Shown here one piece after another: positions 6,381-9,596 of a stretch of 9,596 nucleotides of DNA (positions are counted from its first letter, which is position 1; every line of letters begins with the position of its first letter). Made by a program: the position numbers and the translations under genes. Location of the stretch: the NCBI GenBank assembly GCA_002397345.1, contig DHAH01000153.1:1763-11358 (forward strand). The letters run 5' to 3'. Under the pieces are notes generated by a model that was given only the letters and a program-made list of their open reading frames with translations, did not search any database and was not told where the DNA came from. The DNA is from Clostridiales bacterium UBA4959. Its GTDB lineage: Bacteria > Bacillota > Clostridia > Oscillospirales > CAG-272.

Positions 6381-9365
6381 TTAAGCTTGTACAACAATAA
6401 GCAGTCCTTTTCTTTTTGCGATTTGTAAAGATTCCGATAAATCTACTTTCGCATAGGACTGAAGTCCTTTTATTTCAGGCGTATATGCTGTCGCGGCTTG
6501 ATTTAAACCAAGCTTGTTAAAATCTATTTCAAGAGTAATGGTTTCGATTTCGTTTTCGCTGTATGAACCTAATGAAATTAAAACTTTGTCTGCTTTTTTA
6601 TATAATGTGGCTTTAACATAATCGTTTCCCGTTTTAACCGGGCAATCATTCTGCCACCAGCCGTACATAATGCTTCCCTTAAGTCCGAATTCATCCCAAA
6701 AATTCCACATGACGGGAGCGGGGATTGACGCCCACCAGCCAAGCCTGTTCGCCATACCATAATTCATTCCGAGATACGGGTTTCCGCCGCCATGCAGCAT
6801 TTCGCTCATTAAACCTAAAGGTATACCGCTTATCTCCGTTAAATAATAATCGGCGGATACGGTTTCGTATTCGAATCCTTCGCCTATCCACAAATGATTT
6901 ATGCCGGGCATAAGCTCGAGATATTGATTAAGCACATTGCAAAGTCCGTAATTTGGATGGAAGTTGTTGCCCGAGTGAAAATCAATAAGACATCCTTCTT
7001 TGACATAGTCCATGGCTTTACGGACGCGCTTCATGATCTGACGGTCATATCCGACTCCGTCTAAATAAATGCCGTCCATATCGATTTCTTTCATCAGGAA
7101 GGCAAGACCTTCCAGATAATAATTATGAAGGCGCGATAACCCCGTGGTTGCGATTGACATGTCATATTCCAAAGAATCTTCGATAGGGCTGTGCCATGCC
7201 GGAACATAGTTGTCGATTAAATGCTCGCAAAGCCACGCTCCGCCTGTATTGGACGGTGCGGACGCATTGTTTTCCCGCTTTTCAACGCTTTCGAAATGGT
7301 CAGCCGTAACAAAACCGGGCCCGTTCCTGTATATTTCATCGCCCAGGCTTCTGAATGCCCAAATTTCCTGCGCATATATACTTAACTCGCGGACAGTGTA
7401 GTAAAGTTTATATTTAACGCCGGCTTTATGCGCGGCATCAGCACATTTTTTTAATTCGGAAGCTTTTTGAAACGGATAATTTATAAAAGGATTTGCCACG
7501 TTGGCGTGATGTACGTTTATTATTTTCGCTCCCTGTTTCGCGGCGTTTTCTATCGTTTCCACCGAATAACCCTGACCTTGATTATATCGGCTGTCCCAGT
7601 GCTCGTCCGTATTTATTGTTTTAAGCGGGGTTATGATAATCGAAAATCTCCAGGTTATCTCCTCACCCTTTTTAACAAGCCGTTTTCCTGTATAAATATT
7701 AGAAACCATGACACCGTTTTCTCTGCGGAGAGTCCAGCCTCCGCTGCCGTTGTTGCTCCATTCTTCGGGCAAGCCCTGCTTTTCATAGCTGTATATCTCC
7801 CATACGTCTTTTAAATGTTTTGGTTTAATTTGTATACCGCTGTTGTGATTCCCAAGCCAAAGCATGTTGTTGGGGCGGTTAAGCGCCCATTTATAATCCC
7901 ATTCGTCGATGGAATAACCGCCTTCTTTGCCAAGCCCCATCATATACCGGGAAGCTTCTTCGGTAATTTTCGCGACTAAACTGAAATCAAGCTCAAGGTC
8001 GTATTCGAATTTCGCGGTAAGAAATGTTTCGATAAAGCCGTCATATTCCATCACCGAATTGTTGACCCAAAGAATGCCGTCCGATTTAAATTCCGAATAA
8101 ATATCCGCGCGTCCGGTGCCGTTTTGAACGATATTGAGCGGCTTTACCACCGTGAATGTCGCGTCTTTTCCGTCTGCCAACGCTTTGATCGCAATCCCTT
8201 CGGCAAGCACACTGTGCGAATTGTTTTCGCGATAATCGACAGAACTGTTATTTTCGTTAAAATAGCATTTTGCCGACGAGGGTAAGCCGAATTTGTTAAA
8301 TTCAACTATTCTGCCAAGACATTTTATGCTGTTGTCTTTAATCTCAATATCGGGATAGCCTGTTGCCGCGTTATTATCTAAACCGATTGTAGAATTTAGC
8401 CAGCGTAAACGGGAGAGCCTCCAAAGCTCATTGTCCCCTTTGTTTACGATTTTCTCGCCTTCCACATTCAATGTTACGGAAACGGATGTCTTTTGACCGT
8501 TTGCGCAAACGCTGACTTCAAACATAAACGAACCGTATAAATTTTCGGGAATATCGAGCCCAAACCAAAGCGCCTGTATTTTGCTCCGCTTAATTGATAT
8601 GTTTTTTGTAAAATAATGCCCGGAATGATCAATTCCTTCTATGTTGAAACAGGTTACCTTAAACGGCAGATCATTAGGGTAATTCACGGTAATACAGTCG
8701 AGATCTTCCTGCGCCCATACCGCGAGTTGAAACACGTAATATTCGTTAGGCTGGGCGTTCGCGGTGAATGTTGCGGACGGCTGCTTTTCGATCCAGCGAA
8801 TAGGGGGTACATCGTTCATTCGCACCGCGAACCGGCGATCTTCGGGGAATAACAAAAATGCTTGATCCCCCTTGTATTTATCAAGAAAGCAATCAATTTC
8901 GTCTGTTGTCGCGGGCAGTTCAATTTCATTAAAAATATCAAATTCCGAACGGCTTTCTATACACAAGGGCTCGACGGCGGTAAGCTCGGCTTCGTTTTCC
9001 CACCACTCTGACAACGAGCAGGTCTTTTCGCTTGTAATATATACCGTAGAAGGGGAATAAACGTTTCCGGTAAGCTCATAAGGCATATAATAAATCGCAT
9101 AACGACCCGCGTCGGGCGCATTGAAAATTATCTGTGCGCTCTTTTGTGTCGCGGCTTTCAGATATACTTTTTCGGAGATTTTTCCCGTCGTTAGATTTTC
9201 AACGATAATACCGCTTCTCTCCGCATACGGGTCGCGGCGTCTCCATTCGATATCAACAAGAACGGCTTTATATGGCTTGTCAATATCGGCAATTATTCTG
9301 TGATTGCCCATCTTGTTATTGACATTCCACATTTTATCCGCCGCTTTTCGCATAATACGAGACAT
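6381..9365 (-). CDS. Large glycoside-hydrolase-like protein (DUF6067/GH123-like), function unknown
   Basis: The 994-residue protein appears to have an N-terminal beta-rich region (about 1-310), a segment RLSRLRWLNSTIGLDNN (316-332) characteristic of DUF6067-type glycosidase-like proteins, further beta-sandwich sequence to about 600, a TIM-barrel-like region (about 610-910) and a C-terminal beta domain. The barrel contains DGIYLDGVGYDR (764-775), where D769 sits at a strand end as a catalytic or substrate-binding acid would, then IDFHSGNN and the tryptophan-rich WNFWDEFG and MYGWWQND. Such proteins are presumed to act on glycans, but I know of no assigned reaction. No signal peptide or anchor is seen (start MSRIMRKAADKM), so it may act in the cytoplasm on imported oligosaccharide. 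The ATG at 9365 has GGGA 7 nt upstream (9373-9376). It is monocistronic within the window. The family call is by memory of motifs. Confidence 0.75.
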   Translation of the reverse strand: MSRIMRKAADKMWNVNNKMGNHRIIADIDKPYKAVLVDIEWRRRDPYAERSGIIVENLTTGKISEKVYLKAATQKSAQIIFNAPDAGRYAIYYMPYELTGNVYSPSTVYITSEKTCSLSEWWENEAELTAVEPLCIESRSEFDIFNEIELPATTDEIDCFLDKYKGDQAFLLFPEDRRFAVRMNDVPPIRWIEKQPSATFTANAQPNEYYVFQLAVWAQEDLDCITVNYPNDLPFKVTCFNIEGIDHSGHYFTKNISIKRSKIQALWFGLDIPENLYGSFMFEVSVCANGQKTSVSVTLNVEGEKIVNKGDNELWRLSRLRWLNSTIGLDNNAATGYPDIEIKDNSIKCLGRIVEFNKFGLPSSAKCYFNENNSSVDYRENNSHSVLAEGIAIKALADGKDATFTVVKPLNIVQNGTGRADIYSEFKSDGILWVNNSVMEYDGFIETFLTAKFEYDLELDFSLVAKITEEASRYMMGLGKEGGYSIDEWDYKWALNRPNNMLWLGNHNSGIQIKPKHLKDVWEIYSYEKQGLPEEWSNNGSGGWTLRRENGVMVSNIYTGKRLVKKGEEITWRFSIIITPLKTINTDEHWDSRYNQGQGYSVETIENAAKQGAKIINVHHANVANPFINYPFQKASELKKCADAAHKAGVKYKLYYTVRELSIYAQEIWAFRSLGDEIYRNGPGFVTADHFESVEKRENNASAPSNTGGAWLCEHLIDNYVPAWHSPIEDSLEYDMSIATTGLSRLHNYYLEGLAFLMKEIDMDGIYLDGVGYDRQIMKRVRKAMDYVKEGCLIDFHSGNNFHPNYGLCNVLNQYLELMPGINHLWIGEGFEYETVSADYYLTEISGIPLGLMSEMLHGGGNPYLGMNYGMANRLGWWASIPAPVMWNFWDEFGLKGSIMYGWWQNDCPVKTGNDYVKATLYKKADKVLISLGSYSENEIETITLEIDFNKLGLNQAATAYTPEIKGLQSYAKVDLSESLQIAKRKGLLIVVQA

Positions 9366-9436
9366 AACAACATCCCATCCCCTTCATGTTTGTGTATTAT
9401 AATTTCATTAAATATCCATAATATAACTTGCCTTAC

Positions 9437-9459
9437 AATTATAAAGATTATTTATAATT
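9437..9459. promoter_or_regulatory. Palindromic candidate operator over the -10/spacer of the glycosidase-like gene promoter
   Basis: A perfect 9-bp inverted repeat, AATTATAAA (9437-9445) and TTTATAATT (9451-9459), is separated by 5 nt. It covers the -10 and almost the whole spacer, so a bound dimeric protein would block RNA polymerase. The sequence is very AT-rich, so chance symmetry is possible. No regulator gene is adjacent. Confidence 0.5.
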
Positions 9460-9466
9460 TTGTCAA
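9438..9466 (-). promoter_or_regulatory. Consensus sigma-A promoter of the glycosidase-like gene
   Basis: On the minus strand, TTGACA (9461-9466) and TATAAT (9438-9443) are separated by exactly 17 nt, a perfect match to the housekeeping consensus. Transcription would begin near 9431, leaving a leader of about 66 nt with no obvious structure. So strong a promoter before a catabolic-type gene suggests a repressor. Confidence 0.85.
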
Positions 9467-9505
9467 GTTGATTCGAATGATATGAACCATACTTCGTACT
9501 AAAAT

Positions 9506-9544
9506 AAAAAAAGCCTTGAAAACATTATGTTTTCAAGGCTTTTT
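9506..9544 (-). terminator. Terminator downstream of the tRNA
   Basis: A perfect 17-bp stem (9508-9524 with 9528-9544, core AAGCCTTGAAAACA) closes a 3-nt loop. On the minus strand it is followed by seven T (9506-9512), a strong intrinsic terminator for the tRNA transcript. The T-run on the other side makes it usable in both directions. Confidence 0.92.
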
Positions 9545-9545
9545 A

Positions 9546-9561
9546 CGCGAATTTATTCGCG
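9546..9561 (-). other. tRNA trailer hairpin
   Basis: CGCGAA (9546-9551) and TTCGCG (9556-9561) form a perfect 6-bp stem with a 4-nt loop, 3 nt beyond the tRNA CCA end and just before the terminator. It may shape 3'-end processing of the tRNA precursor. Confidence 0.45.
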
Positions 9562-9564
9562 ATT

Positions 9565-9596
9565 TGGTGGAGATAAGCGGGATCGAACCGCTGACC
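9565..9596 (-). tRNA. tRNA, probably Ala, 3' portion only (cut by window edge)
   Basis: Read on the minus strand: the end of the variable loop GGTC, a T-arm with 5-bp stem AGCGG/CCGCT around loop TTCGATC, the acceptor 3' strand TATCTCC, discriminator A and an encoded CCA (9565-9567). The segment GGTCAGCGGTTCGATCCCGCT followed by a CTCCACCA end is like Bacillota tRNA-Ala. The anticodon lies outside the window, so the amino acid is not proven. Confidence 0.88.

Noticed and set aside
1..9596. CRISPR array, insertion sequence, phage or toxin-antitoxin genes
   Set aside because: No regularly spaced repeats, transposase, integrase or toxin-antitoxin pairs were seen on either strand; all inverted repeats are accounted for by terminators, operators or the tRNA trailer.

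Overview
The window looks like a chromosomal segment from an anaerobic, low-to-mid GC Bacillota (Clostridia-like) organism. The reasons are strong AGGAG-type ribosome binding sites, consensus TTGACA/TATAAT promoters, U-tract hairpin terminators, a CotH-type spore-coat kinase homologue, a ferredoxin-fused siroheme reductase-like protein of a type common in anaerobes, and a tRNA with an encoded CCA end resembling Bacillota tRNA-Ala. Species cannot be assigned from the sequence alone.

Layout: (1) Positions 2-1528 (+) hold the 3' part of a CotH-family protein kinase-like gene, ending at a bidirectional terminator (1572-1607). (2) Positions 1618-2490 (-) hold a LysR-type regulator of the CysL/YeiE kind. 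It is divergent from a four-gene + strand operon (2678-6302). The 187-bp region between them carries a dyad operator, an extended -10 promoter for the operon and a likely -10 for the regulator. (3) The operon encodes a single-module siroheme/4Fe-4S sulfite- or nitrite-reductase-like protein with two ferredoxin clusters, followed by a complete FecBCD-type ABC importer: lipoprotein, permease and ATPase. The reading frames overlap by 1, 32 and 8 nt, and the operon ends in a hairpin terminator (6335-6370). (4) Positions 6381-9365 (-) hold a 994-residue protein resembling uncharacterised glycoside-hydrolase-like (DUF6067/GH123-like) proteins. It is driven by a perfect-consensus promoter with a 23-bp palindrome between and over the promoter elements. 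(5) The right edge has the 3' end of a tRNA (probably Ala, minus strand), a trailer hairpin and a terminator.

How the genes work together: the most coherent unit is the regulator plus operon. CysL in Bacillus activates the sulfite reductase genes, and YeiE is a sulfite-responsive relative, so a CysL/YeiE-type regulator divergent from a siroheme reductase suggests sulfite- or sulfur-responsive control. The unusual part is the tight translational coupling of the reductase to a FecBCD-type importer. This implies that an imported metal, tetrapyrrole or other chelate is needed for, or reduced by, the siroheme protein. The ligand cannot be read from the sequence. The CotH and glycosidase-like genes appear to be independent transcription units.
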